NCBI GenBank assembly: GCA_001931535.1
Contig: CP016211.1
Location: forward strand, 124,001-188,000
DNA from: Minicystis rosea
GTDB taxonomy: Bacteria > Myxococcota_A > Polyangia > Polyangiales > Polyangiaceae
Direction: 5' to 3'
Length of the DNA: 64,000 nucleotides
Shown: one piece after another, positions 9,011 through 20,699 of the stretch
How the letters are laid out: each line of letters starts with the position of its first letter
Position numbering within the stretch: the stretch's first letter is position 1
Program-made: the position numbers and the translations under genes
The notes under the pieces: model-generated
Database searches by the model: none
What the model was told of the DNA's origin: nothing
The model's input: only the letters and a program-made list of their open reading frames with translations

Positions 9011-9040
9011 GCGGCGGGGACGTGAGTCCCCGCCGTGTGA
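9000..9040 (+). repeat. 41-bp dispersed repeat, inverted partner of 5597-5637
   Basis: Starts tgaagactgg and ends gccgtgtga. It matches the reverse complement of 5597-5637 with three mismatches. It contains the 9012-9035 hairpin and abuts the last unit of the 52-bp tandem repeat, so the two repeat types are physically joined. Confidence 0.8.
9012..9035. terminator. perfect hairpin between convergent genes
   Basis: CGGCGGGGAC and GTCCCCGCCG form a perfect 10-bp stem around a GTGA loop. It lies 6 bases from the stop of the minus-strand lipoprotein gene and ~280 bases past the stop of the plus-strand lectin gene. There is no U-run, so strict intrinsic termination is uncertain, but position and symmetry fit a bidirectional transcription end. 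The hairpin is part of the 41-bp repeat also found at 5597-5637. Confidence 0.5.
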
Positions 9041-9041
9041 C

Positions 9042-10613
9042 TCAAGGCGAGCCGGCGGGCTCGCAATAACCGAGGTTGCAAACAGGCAGGTTCGACGGGC
9101 AATCCGCGGTCGTCTTGCATTTGGGGCAGTCGGAGACGCCGGCGGTGATCTCGTCGTATTTGCAATAACAGGGGTAGTGCGGCGCGAACTTCGACAAGGG
9201 GCCGCCGTCGCTGGTGCGGGTCACGTGCATGGCGCATTGCGGGACGAGGTGCGCGTCCGACCAGACTTGGAAGATGTCGACCGGCTCGTCGGCCGGCGGT
9301 GGCACCGTGCCGGAGACGTAATTGATGAGCCGCGAGGCATCGTCGTCCTTTTCATCCATGCGCGTGAGCATGTGAATCGGACCCCAGATGAAATAATGAC
9401 CGTCGCGCACATGGCGCTTGTCGTTGGCCGTGGAGGTCGAGTCCGGAAAATAGGCGCAATCCTGCTTGTAGTGCTGATAGGCGAGCATGCGAATCTGATG
9501 ATCGCCCTTTTGCACGATGTCGACGGCGAGGATGCCGAGCGTCTTGTCCTTCTCCGGGGAGCACTCGAGGAGGAGCGCCTCGTGATCGCTGCCCTGGTTC
9601 GTGGTGGCGTGGAACGTCGCCGGATCGAGGCCGAGGGCTGTGGAGATCATCTTCTGCGTGCCGGAGCTGTTGGATCGCTGGAAGATGTAGCGCGTGTCCA
9701 CCCAGGGCTCGATGGCGGCCGTCTCCGCGCCGAAGCCGTAAATCATGTAGGCCGCCTCGGCGCTGATCGATTTCTCCGTCGAGTCGGCGCTCTTCGGGAC
9801 GACGAAGCCGAACGCCTGCACCGGGCCGGGCGTGTCGGTCACGCTCTGATCGCTGCCGGTGACGTCGAGCCCACACGTCTGCGAGAAGACGTCGGAGAGA
9901 GCGATGTTGGGCCGAACGTCATCGGCCTTGATGTAACAGAGGTGCTCTTTGCCGGCGGCGTCGTAATACCAAGTCTTGTAAGGCGAGTCGGGGCCGTATT
10001 CGAGGTGCTTGCTCGTGTCGTACATGGCCGTGGCGGCGACGCACGACGAGTTGGCTTGGAAGACGACGGTGCGGCCACCCTCCTTGGCGAACAGCTCGGC
10101 CACCCACGCGAGGAGTGGTTTGATGGAGTCGGGCCCGACGATGTAGAGCGGTTTGGGCTGGCTGTCACACGCGGGGAGCGTGGTCCCGCCGTCACCGCCA
10201 TCCATGGTCCCGCCGCCCGCGCCTGCGTCGTCCGTGCCGCCGCAATCGTAGCTGGGATCGGGCGCGGCCCCGCCGCCGTCCGGCTCGGGGACACCACCGT
10301 CCGCCGCGAGGCCATGGACTCGGCCGTTGTCGAAGGGCACGCACTCCCCTTTGGGACAACCATTGAGGATCTCGGCCGACGTCTGGGGATTGCAGACGCA
10401 CTCCCCGCCCGCACACTCCTGGTCGACGCAGACCCCTTGCGCCTTGTCACATGCAGTGTGCGGGAACGCGGCGCAATCCGCGTCGGCTTCACACTGCGCG
10501 GACCGCGTCTCGATGAGGAGCGTGCACGAAGCGACCGCCGCAGCGATCGCCACACCCGCGGCCCCCGCGAGCAGGCCGAGGTTGCGTACCAGGCGGGAAG
10601 ATGCGCGCGTCAT
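9042..10613 (-). CDS. Cys-rich lipoprotein with PstS-like substrate-binding domain
   Basis: A 523-residue predicted lipoprotein. ATG 10613 gives a signal with GVAIAAAVASC as lipobox; an upstream in-frame start would add 12 residues. Residues ~25-90 form a Cys-rich segment (CEADADCAAFPHTAC) common in myxobacterial surface proteins. A Gly/Asp-rich linker follows (~95-150). Residues ~155-480 look like a type 2 periplasmic-binding fold: KPLYIVGPDSIKPLLAWV opens like a phosphate-binding protein, and RSNSSGTQKMI parallels RSDGSGTTKLF in the real PstS of this window. The C-terminus is again Cys-rich (CPKCKTTADCPSNLPVC). Ligand unknown. The 406-bp gap upstream (10614-11019) shows no gene and presumably holds its promoter. 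Confidence 0.8.
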   Translation of the reverse strand: MTRASSRLVRNLGLLAGAAGVAIAAAVASCTLLIETRSAQCEADADCAAFPHTACDKAQGVCVDQECAGGECVCNPQTSAEILNGCPKGECVPFDNGRVHGLAADGGVPEPDGGGAAPDPSYDCGGTDDAGAGGGTMDGGDGGTTLPACDSQPKPLYIVGPDSIKPLLAWVAELFAKEGGRTVVFQANSSCVAATAMYDTSKHLEYGPDSPYKTWYYDAAGKEHLCYIKADDVRPNIALSDVFSQTCGLDVTGSDQSVTDTPGPVQAFGFVVPKSADSTEKSISAEAAYMIYGFGAETAAIEPWVDTRYIFQRSNSSGTQKMISTALGLDPATFHATTNQGSDHEALLLECSPEKDKTLGILAVDIVQKGDHQIRMLAYQHYKQDCAYFPDSTSTANDKRHVRDGHYFIWGPIHMLTRMDEKDDDASRLINYVSGTVPPPADEPVDIFQVWSDAHLVPQCAMHVTRTSDGGPLSKFAPHYPCYCKYDEITAGVSDCPKCKTTADCPSNLPVCNLGYCEPAGSP

Positions 10614-11019
10614 CGGCCAAATACCCTCGGCCGAGGCTACGGGAACCAAAGCCCGGCGTCGATGCCTTCCGCACCCCCGAGGAGCGATGAGGATTGCATC
10701 GGGCGCCGGGGTTCAAGGGAGGGTTTCTGCTTGACAAATGGGTGTCGTGTCGAGGCTCGCGGGGGTGGCGAAGCGAGCGTTGCAGCGAGGGTGGTTGTCG
10801 TCTGCCGATGTTGCAACGACGGATGTCGGGACGTGTTACAGGGAGCCCACAGTCGAGAATGGACGGTTGAATCTCCGCCTGGCATCACGATGATTCGGAA
10901 CGGCGGCCAACGCTGCTTCGGCAGCGGCGAGCTCCGCTCCGCATCGTCTTTTCAAGACCGAGAATCGACCGCGGTGCTCACCGCCTCAGCAACGCAGGTT
11001 GCTTGAGGAACGCTGTCGA
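10614..11019. other. 406-bp gap without gene
   Basis: Lies between the start of the PstS-like lipoprotein and the stop of the TPR/PEGA gene, both minus strand. It is a little richer in A+T than its surroundings. I see no open frame with coding character. A TTGACA at ~10731 on the plus strand has no plus-strand gene behind it. It probably contains the lipoprotein promoter, which I cannot locate. Confidence 0.5.
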
Positions 11020-12077
11020 TCAAAAGCTCCCAGCCACCCCAACGCCATTTGGATAGACCACGAGCCGCGCGGAGGGGCTGTTTGCGGGTTTGGTGGGCTC
11101 GGTGTCGCCGCGTTGTTGGCGGATCGTGAGGTAGATGGAGACGCCTGCGCCGGCGAGGGCGGCGGCGGTGAGGACGTCCGTCGCGATGGAGAAGGAGAGC
11201 GCTTTGCCGTGGGCGCTCGAGATGGCTTTGGGGTCGGCGGGGTAGAGGCCGAGCTGCTGTTTGAGATCGGAGGAGGCGCCGAGCGCGAGGATGCCTGTCG
11301 TCACCGCGCCTGCGGCGACGGCGCCCGTTGTGACCCAGGCGATGACGGGGATGGTGATCGAGCTCGCCGGCTTGGTCACCACTTCGACCTTGGGAGGCAG
11401 CGGCGGGATGGTGAGGGAGACGGTGAGGGTGTCGCCGCCGGCGACCTGCACGACCTCGGTGACGGGGGGCCGCGGCGCGAGGGTGGCGGTGACGCGGCGG
11501 CGGCCGGCGCTGACGATGAGCGGCTCGGCGAGCGGCGTGGTGCCGACGGGGATGTCGTCGACGGTGACGGTGGCGCCCGGCTCGCTGGTGCCGACCTTGA
11601 GCGTGGCCACGCGCTGCTTCAGCTTCTCGATGTCCTTTTCGACCTCTTTGCGGCGCTTGGCAGGGACCTTCTTCCCACCTTCGTTGAGATAGCGCGTGAG
11701 GGTCTTGAGGGCGTTCGCGTAATCCTGGAGCTGAAAGTGGCTCTCACCGATGTTGTAGAGCACTTGCCAGCTCGGCATGATCTCGTTGGCGCGCTGGAAC
11801 TCGACGAGGGCGCCGCTGTAGTCGTTGTCTTTGTAGAGATCGACGCCGCGGTGAAAGTGCTTGTCGGCCTCGGCCGCCGCGTCGGCGAAGGCGGTGCTGG
11901 GCGCGGCGAGGGCCGCGAGCAGCACGCCGAGGGCGAGGCGGCGGGCGCCATTGCGGGTGCATTGGGAGGCGCGCGCGGTGTGCGAAGGGAGCATGGATCG
12001 CGGCGCGGAGATGCGGTGGGGGGCGGCGACGTCGGCGTCCTGGGCTTCGCGCTCCCGGCGCAGTTCCGAGCTCATCT

Positions 12078-12081
<4 letters not shown>
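11020..12081 (-). CDS. TPR and PEGA domain protein, exported
   Basis: A 353-residue protein. A hydrophobic stretch, RLALGVLLAALAAPSTAFA, ends in an AFA-DA signal peptidase site. Residues ~70-150 are TPR-like (KHFHRGVDLYKDNDYSGAL, then VLYNIGESHFQLQDYANAL). Residues ~160-240 form a PEGA beta-domain (VTVDDIPVGTTPLAEPL). Two membrane-type hydrophobic segments follow (~250-275 and ~295-320). The start at 12081 overlaps the kinase stop as ATGA, which argues for coupled translation, but it leaves a 46-residue polar stretch before the signal; ATG 11994 would give a normal signal peptide. The role is probably envelope-associated and linked to the kinase, through their shared PEGA domain and operon (inference). 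Confidence 0.82.
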
Positions 12082-13919
<1,838 letters not shown>

Positions 13920-14248
13920 CCCCAGCGAAGCGGAAGGGCAAAGCGATCGCGGCCGGAATGCGTGATTTGCGGATCATCATCGCGACACGGCGCTGTCGTA
14001 GGGGTGTCCACGCGGCGTGACTGGTCGCGCGACACACCACCTCGTGCGAGCGCGTGAGCCGAGTGCGCGCAGTGCGAGCGATGAAATCTCGTCGACGCGG
14101 ATCGCGTGCGCCGAGAGCTCGCGCGCGGTGCAGGCAAGCAAATCACCTCGAAGTGGAGCGCGTGCACCGAGGCGCGAAGCGCAGGAGATGAAATGGCGAT
14201 CGAGCGGAGCCGAGGCGCGATGAAATGGCGCCTCGCGAAGCGCGGTGA
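13920..14248. other. 329-bp gap without gene
   Basis: Separates the kinase start from the phoU stop. Short motifs recur, such as gatgaaatggcg twice and a related gatgaaatctcg, but no regular tandem array and no coding frame is visible. It must hold the promoter of the kinase operon and the end of the pst-phoU transcript. Confidence 0.45.
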
Positions 14249-14947
14249 TCAGTCTTTGTCGGGGGCGAGGCCGCGGCTCTTGCGATGGCGGATGTCGGTG
14301 CCCTTCACGAGGAAGACGACCGTCTCGGCGATGTTGGTGGCGTGATCGGCGATGCGCTCGAGGTACTTGGCGATCGATTGCACGCGCGTGGCGCGGTAGA
14401 TGGATGCGGGCTCCTTGGCCATCAAGTCGAGGACGCCCGCGAAGATCTCGCCGTAGTGCGCGTCGATGGCGGCGTCCCGCGCGAGGAGGGCGGTGGCGCG
14501 CTCGACGTCGCGCGCCACCAGGGCGTCGATGGCGTCGTGCACCAGCGAGATGGCCTCGTCGGCGAGGCTCGTCAGGTCGCCGACGGGCGCGAGCGGGGGC
14601 TCTTCGTTGAGCTCGACCACGCGCTCGCAGATGTTCACGCACAGGTCGCCGATGCGCTCCAGATCGGTGACGATCTTGAGGGCCGTGGTGATGAAGCGCA
14701 GATCCGACGCGACCGGCTGGCGGGTGGCGAGGATGCGCATGGCGAGCTCGTCGACCTCGCATTCGAGGCGGTTGATCCGCCGATCGAGGCGCATGGTCGC
14801 CTGCGCCAGCGCGGTGTCGCGCGTGCGGAGCGCGGTCTCGCCTTTGCCGATCATCTCTTCGACGAGGCTGCCCATGAGGAGCAGCTTCTCCCGGAGCTGG
14901 CGGAGCTCGAGATCGTAGAGCTTGCTGGTGTGGGCGCCGGCGGGCAT
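14249..14947 (-). CDS. phoU: phosphate transport system regulatory protein PhoU
   Basis: A 232-residue cytoplasmic protein made of two PhoU three-helix domains. The metal-binding motif region reads ASDLRFITTALKIVTDLERI in the first half and ATRVQSIAKYLERIADHATN in the second. PhoU links Pst transporter state to the PhoR kinase and restrains the Pho response when phosphate is ample. ATG 14947 has a GAGGAGG just upstream. It lies 8 bases after pstB as the last gene of the pst operon, its usual place. Confidence 0.95.
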   Translation of the reverse strand: MPAGAHTSKLYDLELRQLREKLLLMGSLVEEMIGKGETALRTRDTALAQATMRLDRRINRLECEVDELAMRILATRQPVASDLRFITTALKIVTDLERIGDLCVNICERVVELNEEPPLAPVGDLTSLADEAISLVHDAIDALVARDVERATALLARDAAIDAHYGEIFAGVLDLMAKEPASIYRATRVQSIAKYLERIADHATNIAETVVFLVKGTDIRHRKSRGLAPDKD

Positions 14948-14955
14948 CGTCCTCC

Positions 14956-15780
14956 TCAACCGAACTTGCCCGTGACGTAGTCCTCGGTGCGAGGCTCGCG
15001 CGGGTTGGTGAACATGCGCGTCGTGGGCCCGACCTCCACCAAGCTGCCGAGGTGGAAGAACGCAGTGCGATCGGAGACGCGCGCGGCCTGCTGCATGTTG
15101 TGCGTGACCAGGACCAGAGTGTAGCGCTCCTTGAGATCGATCATCAGCTCTTCGATGCGGGCCGTGGCGATTGGATCGAGGGCCGAGCACGGCTCGTCGA
15201 GGAGGATGACGTCCGGCTCGACGGCGAGGACGCGCGCGAGGCAGAGGCGCTGCTGCTGCCCGCCGGAGAGGGAGTGACCCTCTTGGCCGAGCTTGTCCTT
15301 CACCTCGTCCCAGAGGGCGACTTGGCGGAGCGATCGCTCCACGAGCTCGGTCGGATCCTCCACCCGGAGGCCGTTGAGGCGATAGCCCGCGAGGACGTTG
15401 TCGCGGATCGACATGGTGGGGAAGGGGTTCGGCTTCTGGAACACCATGCCCACGCGGCGGCGGAGGCGGACGGGATCGACGGCGCGGTCGTAGATCTCGA
15501 CGCCGTCCAGCACGACGCTGCCGGAGGCGCGGGCGCCCGGCGTGTGCTCGTGCATGCGGTTGAGACAGCGGAGGAACGTGGACTTGCCGCAGCCCGAAGG
15601 GCCGATGATGGCCGTGATGTGGTGCTCCGGGATCACGAGATCGACGGCGCGCACGGCGCGGAAATCACCGAACCACGCGTCGAGGCCGCGCACCGTGATC
15701 TTGGGATCGGGATCGACCGCGTCGCCGTCGGGACGAGCGTCCTCGTCGCGCTCGGGAGGGATGGACGAGGGAGAGGCCAT
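14956..15780 (-). CDS. pstB: phosphate ABC transporter ATP-binding protein PstB
   Basis: A 274-residue ATPase that powers phosphate import at the inner membrane face. Walker A is GPSGCGKS, the ABC signature LSGGQQQR, Walker B VILLDEP and the switch His lies in [21 protein letters not shown] is typical of PstB rather than other ABC proteins. About 25 acidic, Pro-rich residues precede the domain and are longer than usual. Its ATG overlaps the pstA stop as TGATG. Confidence 0.97.
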   Translation of the reverse strand: MASPSSIPPERDEDARPDGDAVDPDPKITVRGLDAWFGDFRAVRAVDLVIPEHHITAIIGPSGCGKSTFLRCLNRMHEHTPGARASGSVVLDGVEIYDRAVDPVRLRRRVGMVFQKPNPFPTMSIRDNVLAGYRLNGLRVEDPTELVERSLRQVALWDEVKDKLGQEGHSLSGGQQQRLCLARVLAVEPDVILLDEPCSALDPIATARIEELMIDLKERYTLVLVTHNMQQAARVSDRTAFFHLGSLVEVGPTTRMFTNPREPRTEDYVTGKFG

Positions 15781-16793
15781 CAACGCGAAATCCTCGTGTT
15801 TTCGTGGGTGGATTGCGCGTCGCCGGGCGGGCTCGCGGGGCGTTGCGCAGGGAGGCTCGTGGGCCCGGCGCTCGAGGGCACGCCGTCGGCGGTGCCACCT
15901 TCGGAGCCGGGAGACGCAGGCGATCGGCGCGCGGTCGCGAAGCGACCGGCGAGGTTGAGGAACAGGACCATGGCCACGAGCACGAGCGCGCCCGTCCACG
16001 CCTGATCCTGCCACTCGCGGTACGGCGAGGTCGCGTACGTGAGGATCTGCACGGGCAGCGAGGCGATCGGCTGATCGAGGGCGACGCTCACGTGGCGGTT
16101 GTTGAAGGCCGTGAAGAGCAGCGGCGCGGTCTCGCCGGCGACGCGCGCGATCGCGAGCATCACGCCCGTGCCGATGGCCGGCGCGGCGGTGCGCAGCACG
16201 ATGAAGAGCGTGGTGCGCCACGCGGGGACGCCGAGGCCCATGGAGGCTTCGCGCAGGTGCACGGGCACGAGGCGGAGCAGCTCTTCGGAGGTGCGGGTCA
16301 CGGTCGGGATCATCACCACGGCCAGCGCGAGCGCGCCCGCGAGCGCAGAGAAGCGGCGCATGGTGACGACGACCGCGGTGTAGACGAAGACGCCGATGGT
16401 GATCGAAGGGACGCCGCCGAGGACGTCGGCCGTGAAGCGAACCAGCTTGGCCAAGCGGCCGCGGCCGACCTCCGCGAGGTAGAGGCCCGCGCCGATGCCG
16501 ATCGGCAGGCCCACGAGGCACGCGGTGGCCACGAGGATCAGCGAGCCGAGCACGGCGTTGCCCATGCCCCCGCCGGGCTCGCCCACCGGCTTCGGCAAGT
16601 GCGTGAAGAACGCGACGGAAAGGCCGGGCAAACCGCGGCGCACGACGTAGAGCAGGATGGACGCGAGCGGCACCAGCACGACGACGGCCGAGAGCGCGCA
16701 GAGCGCCGTCACGAGGTGGCTGCGCGCGCGTCGCAGGCTCTCGCCGGGCGCGGGGGAGAGGAGGCTTCGCGTGTCGGGGCGCGGCTTCTTCAC
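15780..16793 (-). CDS. pstA: phosphate ABC transporter permease PstA
   Basis: A 337-residue inner-membrane permease with six predicted helices and the cytoplasmic coupling loop ([20 protein letters not shown]) that meets Pst[19 protein letters not shown] is the characteristic PstA segment. The GTG start overlaps the pstC stop as GTGA, and the stop overlaps the pstB start. A ~50-residue Pro/Ser-rich cytoplasmic tail extends past the last helix, which is unusual for the family. Confidence 0.96.
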   Translation of the reverse strand: MKKPRPDTRSLLSPAPGESLRRARSHLVTALCALSAVVVLVPLASILLYVVRRGLPGLSVAFFTHLPKPVGEPGGGMGNAVLGSLILVATACLVGLPIGIGAGLYLAEVGRGRLAKLVRFTADVLGGVPSITIGVFVYTAVVVTMRRFSALAGALALAVVMIPTVTRTSEELLRLVPVHLREASMGLGVPAWRTTLFIVLRTAAPAIGTGVMLAIARVAGETAPLLFTAFNNRHVSVALDQPIASLPVQILTYATSPYREWQDQAWTGALVLVAMVLFLNLAGRFATARRSPASPGSEGGTADGVPSSAGPTSLPAQRPASPPGDAQSTHENTRISR

Positions 16794-17824
16794 GGCGCGG
16801 CCTCCCCGCGGATGCGCTGCTTGGTGACGTTGACCAGCCAGCGCGCGAACAGGTTCATGATCAAGGCCACGCCGAGGAGCAGGAGCGCGATGGCCGCGAG
16901 CGCCGAGAGGTACGCGTCGGAGTCGGCCTCGGCGAACTCGTTGGCGAGGACGCTGGCCATCGTGTAGCCCGGATCGAAGAGCGACGCGGAGACCTTGGGG
17001 CGGTTGCCGATCACCATGGTCACCGCCATCGTCTCGCCGAGCGCGCGGTTCAGCCCGAGGATCACGGCGCCCACGATGCCCGATCGCGCCGCGGGGAGGA
17101 CGGCGACGCGCACCACGTCCCACGGCGTCGCGCCCAAGCCGATGGCCGCCTCGCGATGCGCATCGGGGACGGCGGAGAGCACCTCGCGCGAGATCGAGGT
17201 GATCGTCGGCACGATCATGATCGCCAGCACGACGCCCGCCGCGAGCATGCCGAAGCCGAGCGGCTCGCCGTGGAACAGCGGGAGGAAGCCGAGGTGCTTG
17301 CCGAGGAACGGCTCCACGTCCGTGCGGAGGAAGGGCACGAGCACGAAGATCCCCCAGAAGCCGTAGACGACGCTGGGGATGGCGGCGAGCAGCTCGACGA
17401 CGAAGCCGAGCGGCCTGCGCAGCGGCCGCGGCGCGAGATCCGAGAGGAACACCGCGAGCCCGAGCGACACCGGCACGGCCAAGGCCAGCGCGAGCAGCGA
17501 CGACACGACGGTGCCCCACACGAAGGGCCAGGCGCCGAACTGCTCGTGCACCGGATCCCACCGCGACGAGGTGATGAAGGCCGGCCCGAAGCGCGCGAGC
17601 GCATGCCGCGACGCCCACACGAGCGACAGCAGCATCAACGCCGGCACCGCGAGCACCGTGAGCGCGAGGACGGTGACGCTGCCCGCGAAGACGCGATCCC
17701 CCGCGATCCGGCGCGTGACGCCCGTGAGGAAGGCCCGCTGTTTCGGCCCGCCGCCTTCGTGCGCGTGCGCCTCCGGAGCCGGTGGCCCGGTGATCGGCGT
17801 CGTGTCGGGCGCGCGGACCGTCAT
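16790..17824 (-). CDS. pstC: phosphate ABC transporter permease PstC
   Basis: A 344-residue inner-membrane permease and partner of PstA. It shows about six helices, the [18 protein letters not shown] segment and the coupling loop [18 protein letters not shown] typical of Pst[19 protein letters not shown] is the conserved signature. A ~30-residue polar N-terminus precedes the first helix. It lies 38 bases after pstS and overlaps pstA by 4 bases. Confidence 0.96.
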   Translation of the reverse strand: MTVRAPDTTPITGPPAPEAHAHEGGGPKQRAFLTGVTRRIAGDRVFAGSVTVLALTVLAVPALMLLSLVWASRHALARFGPAFITSSRWDPVHEQFGAWPFVWGTVVSSLLALALAVPVSLGLAVFLSDLAPRPLRRPLGFVVELLAAIPSVVYGFWGIFVLVPFLRTDVEPFLGKHLGFLPLFHGEPLGFGMLAAGVVLAIMIVPTITSISREVLSAVPDAHREAAIGLGATPWDVVRVAVLPAARSGIVGAVILGLNRALGETMAVTMVIGNRPKVSASLFDPGYTMASVLANEFAEADSDAYLSALAAIALLLLGVALIMNLFARWLVNVTKQRIRGEAAP

Positions 17825-17862
17825 GTTTCCCCCCTCCTTACCCGAGCTTCTCCGTCATCGCA

Positions 17863-18972
17863 TCAGGGTTTCCCCGCGAGGAGCGGCCGATCGTCGGGCC
17901 CGACCACCTGCGCGAGCCCCGCGTCGACGCGCGTCACCAGCTCCGCCGGCAGCCTGGCGTAGCTGAGCGGCTCGGCGAACCGCTGTCCCTCGTGCACCGC
18001 CCACGAGAGGAAACCGACGAGCGCCCGGCCCCGCTGCTCGTCCGATTGTTTCTTGTACAAGAGCACATACGAAAAGCCGGAGATCGGATAGGCCTCGACC
18101 CCGGTCGCGTCGACCGCGGATCCGCGCAGATCCGCCGGCATCCGCGCCGTCGCGCCCGCGGCCGTCACGCTGCTCGGCGTGGGCAGCACGAACGCGCCCG
18201 CCGCGTTGCGGAGGGCCGCCACGGTCAGCTTGTTTTGCACGGCATACACGATCTCGACGTACCCGATGGCGCCGGGCGTGCTCGACACCTGACCGGCGAT
18301 ACCCTCGTTGCCCTTCGCGCCGAGGCCCGAAGGGAACGCGACGCTCATCCCCGCGCCGGGCCCGTGGGCCCACGCGGGGCTCACCGCCGTGAGCCACTCG
18401 GTGAACAGCTTCGTCGTCCCGCTGCCGTCGGAGCGATGCACGATGGTGATGCGCTTCTTCGGCAGCGCCGCGCCCGGATTGGGCCCGGCAATCGCGGGAT
18501 CGTCCCAGTGCGTGATGGCGCCGAGGAAGATGCCCGAGACCGCCTCCGGCGTGAGCTTGAGCCCGCTCGGCATGCCCTCCACGTTGTACGCGATGGCCAC
18601 CGCCCCGAGGCACGTGGGCACGTGCACGATGCCCGGCGCCTTGGCCACCTGCTCATCGGTCATCGGCGTGTCGGTCGCGCCGAAATCGACCGTTCGCTCG
18701 GTGATCTGGCGAATGCCGCCGCCCGATCCGATGGGCTGATAGTTGATGCGGAGATCGGGGTGCTCCCGTTCGATCTCGCTGATCCACTTGGTGTAGAGCG
18801 GATACGGAAACGTGGCCCCTGCGCCCGTGATGGCGCTGTCGAGCGCGCCCGCTGCGGAGGCCTTTTTCCCGGGGAGCGGCGATTCGTCACCACCCCCACG
18901 GCCACACCCGACCCCGAGCGCGACGAGGGCCGCGCCGGCGAGGAGACGGGGGAGCGGGCCGCGATGAAACAT
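17863..18972 (-). CDS. pstS: phosphate-binding lipoprotein PstS
   Basis: A 369-residue periplasmic phosphate-binding protein. The signal ends in ALGVGC, so it is a lipoprotein. Ligand-binding motifs include ITGAGATFPYPLYTKW, YQPIGSGGGIRQI, FGATDTPMT and HRSDGSGTTKLFTEWL, which provide the Ser/Thr/Arg/Asp contacts of PstS. It is the first gene of pstSCAB-phoU. A TTGACA at 18998-19003 on the minus strand lies 25 bases before the ATG; no clear Pho box can be claimed. The gene begins only 11 bases past the stop of the frameshifted protease frame. Confidence 0.96.
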   Translation of the reverse strand: MFHRGPLPRLLAGAALVALGVGCGRGGGDESPLPGKKASAAGALDSAITGAGATFPYPLYTKWISEIEREHPDLRINYQPIGSGGGIRQITERTVDFGATDTPMTDEQVAKAPGIVHVPTCLGAVAIAYNVEGMPSGLKLTPEAVSGIFLGAITHWDDPAIAGPNPGAALPKKRITIVHRSDGSGTTKLFTEWLTAVSPAWAHGPGAGMSVAFPSGLGAKGNEGIAGQVSSTPGAIGYVEIVYAVQNKLTVAALRNAAGAFVLPTPSSVTAAGATARMPADLRGSAVDATGVEAYPISGFSYVLLYKKQSDEQRGRALVGFLSWAVHEGQRFAEPLSYARLPAELVTRVDAGLAQVVGPDDRPLLAGKP

Positions 18973-18983
18973 CGCCCGAGGAC

Positions 18984-20699
18984 CTACTCCCCGATTGTGT
19001 CAACCGTGTGTCGGCGTGGTGGATGACCCAGGATGGGTCGAGGAAACGCGCGCTGGATCGTCAGCGCCCAATCAACCGCGACGACGGCGACGCGAGAACG
19101 CGAGCGCGACGCCCGCCACGAGCCCCGCGATCGAAGCCCCGAAACCGGCGCCGAGCCCGCCGCGCCGACGCTGCACGAGCCCTCCTGGTTGTTGGCGCCG
19201 CCACCGTCGCCACCCTCACCACCATTGCCCGCCGCGCCCGTGCTCCCGCCCACGCCCGTGGTCATCGGGTTGCCGCTGGCCGAGCCGGTGCCGGTCGCCG
19301 TGCCGCCGCTGCTGCTCGTGGTGGCCGAGCCGCTGCTGGAGCTGGACGACGTGCTGGTGGTGCCGCCGAGGCACTCGACGTTGCAGTTGTCCTCGAGGCA
19401 GCCGTAGAACGCGACGACCTTCGCGTTCGAGTTGCACGAGGCCGGCGGATTCGTGGCCTTGAGGCAGTTGACGCAGGTCGAATCACCCGCGCAGTCTTTG
19501 GTCGCGGTGCAGCACGAGCCTTCGATGCAGGTGTTGCAGGTGGCATCCTTCGTCGCCAGCCCGCACGCGGGGGCAGAGCCGCCGCACTCGGTGGCGCAGT
19601 CGGTCGGGCAGCCGGTGTCGCAGATGCAGGTGAGGATCGCGTCGTAGAGGGACTTCGCGGCCGCCGTGGCGCTGGTGTAGCAGTTGGACGCGCAGGTGTT
19701 GTCGCTGCCACACGCCTGCTGGCAGGTCAGGATGCCTTTGCAAGCCGCGTTGTTGTAGCAGGAAGCATAGGTATTCGCGCAGGCGCCGCCCTGGTTGAGC
19801 GCGTCCCCCTGGCAGCTCTCGCAGGTCGGAGGAGGCGTGGATCCCGCCGGCGTCCCGATGGGAGCATCATTGAGGTAGGCGGTGATGAACAGGGGCTTGT
19901 TGTTGTTGTCGGTGCCGATGACGGAGCTGACACGGCCGCTGGTGCCGGTATCGGAAGCGCCGCAGGTCTCCGTCGTTCCGAAGGAGGTGACGCCGACCAC
20001 CGTCTGCTGAGCCTGCGTCACGCCAGCGCCCGTGGGAATGAGGGCCGGGCCGCCGCTGTCGCCCTCGCACGGACCGGGGGTCTGCGCTGCACCGCCCTGT
20101 TTGTACGAGAACGTCGTCCCTGTCGCGTCGAACGACGTGATCTTGTCGGTGCCGGTCTGGCGGGTGCTGTTGTTGGAGTTGGTGTTCGTCATCCCGTAGC
20201 CGACGTGCTCGACCGACACGTTGGAGGCGACGCCGTCGGCGGTCGACGTCGGCAGCTTCAGCGTCGGCGTGCTCGCGCTCGCCCCGGAGAACTTGAGCAT
20301 GCAGAAGTCATGTCCCGCGGGCAGGTTGTTCGGGTTGTATTGGGCGTCGTAATACACCGACCCCGCGACGACGTTGTACGTAGGAGCCGACTGTGACGCG
20401 TAGTTGGTGCCGGTGATCACCCAGGATGGCGCGCTTTCCGCGCAGCAGTGCGCCGCGGTGAGCACGTAGCCCTGTCCGTTCTTCACCTGCACGATGCTGC
20501 CGGAGCACGCGAACTGCCCTTGGGACGTATTCCCCACCAGTGCGACGACGGCAGTGTGGATCGTGTCCTGGGCTCCGTATGCGATCGGCGCCTGCGTCTC
20601 CGCGACGTGACCGTCCACGCTCTCGGGACCGCTCGTGTTGGTACAGCCGGCTGCGAGCACAGAGCCAAAGAAACAATAAGCGATGGCGAAACGACGCAT
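18984..20699 (-). CDS. trypsin-like serine protease, tail apparently frameshifted
   Basis: As read, 571 residues. The signal lipobox is SVLAAGC after ATG 20699, which has GGAGGT 9 bases upstream. The S1 catalytic triad is visible: His84 in LTAAHCC, Asp131 in AGHDFCMLKF and Ser215 in CEGDSGGP. Residues ~300-450 are a Cys-rich region with about 30 cysteines, then a Ser/Thr/Gly linker. The frame ends in an unlikely Arg/Ser/Trp-rich tail. Shifting frame near 19170 instead gives LGAGFGASIAGLVAGVALAF, then four Arg, Gly and a stop at 19072. That is a textbook MYXO-CTERM helix and basic tail. The intact protein would be anchored or sorted to the surface. Confidence 0.85.
   Translation of the reverse strand: MRRFAIAYCFFGSVLAAGCTNTSGPESVDGHVAETQAPIAYGAQDTIHTAVVALVGNTSQGQFACSGSIVQVKNGQGYVLTAAHCCAESAPSWVITGTNYASQSAPTYNVVAGSVYYDAQYNPNNLPAGHDFCMLKFSGASASTPTLKLPTSTADGVASNVSVEHVGYGMTNTNSNNSTRQTGTDKITSFDATGTTFSYKQGGAAQTPGPCEGDSGGPALIPTGAGVTQAQQTVVGVTSFGTTETCGASDTGTSGRVSSVIGTDNNNKPLFITAYLNDAPIGTPAGSTPPPTCESCQGDALNQGGACANTYASCYNNAACKGILTCQQACGSDNTCASNCYTSATAAAKSLYDAILTCICDTGCPTDCATECGGSAPACGLATKDATCNTCIEGSCCTATKDCAGDSTCVNCLKATNPPASCNSNAKVVAFYGCLEDNCNVECLGGTTSTSSSSSSGSATTSSSGGTATGTGSASGNPMTTGVGGSTGAAGNGGEGGDGGGANNQEGSCSVGAAGSAPVSGLRSRGSWRASRSRSRVAVVAVDWALTIQRAFPRPILGHPPRRHTVDTIGE

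Noticed and set aside
18973..19010. Pho box upstream of pstS
   Set aside because: Only a single TTGACA-like hexamer is visible, too close to the start and without the repeated 11-base pattern; not claimed.
19072..19180. Programmed frameshifting to reach the MYXO-CTERM frame
   Set aside because: No slippery heptamer or following pseudoknot was recognised; a single-base loss is simpler.
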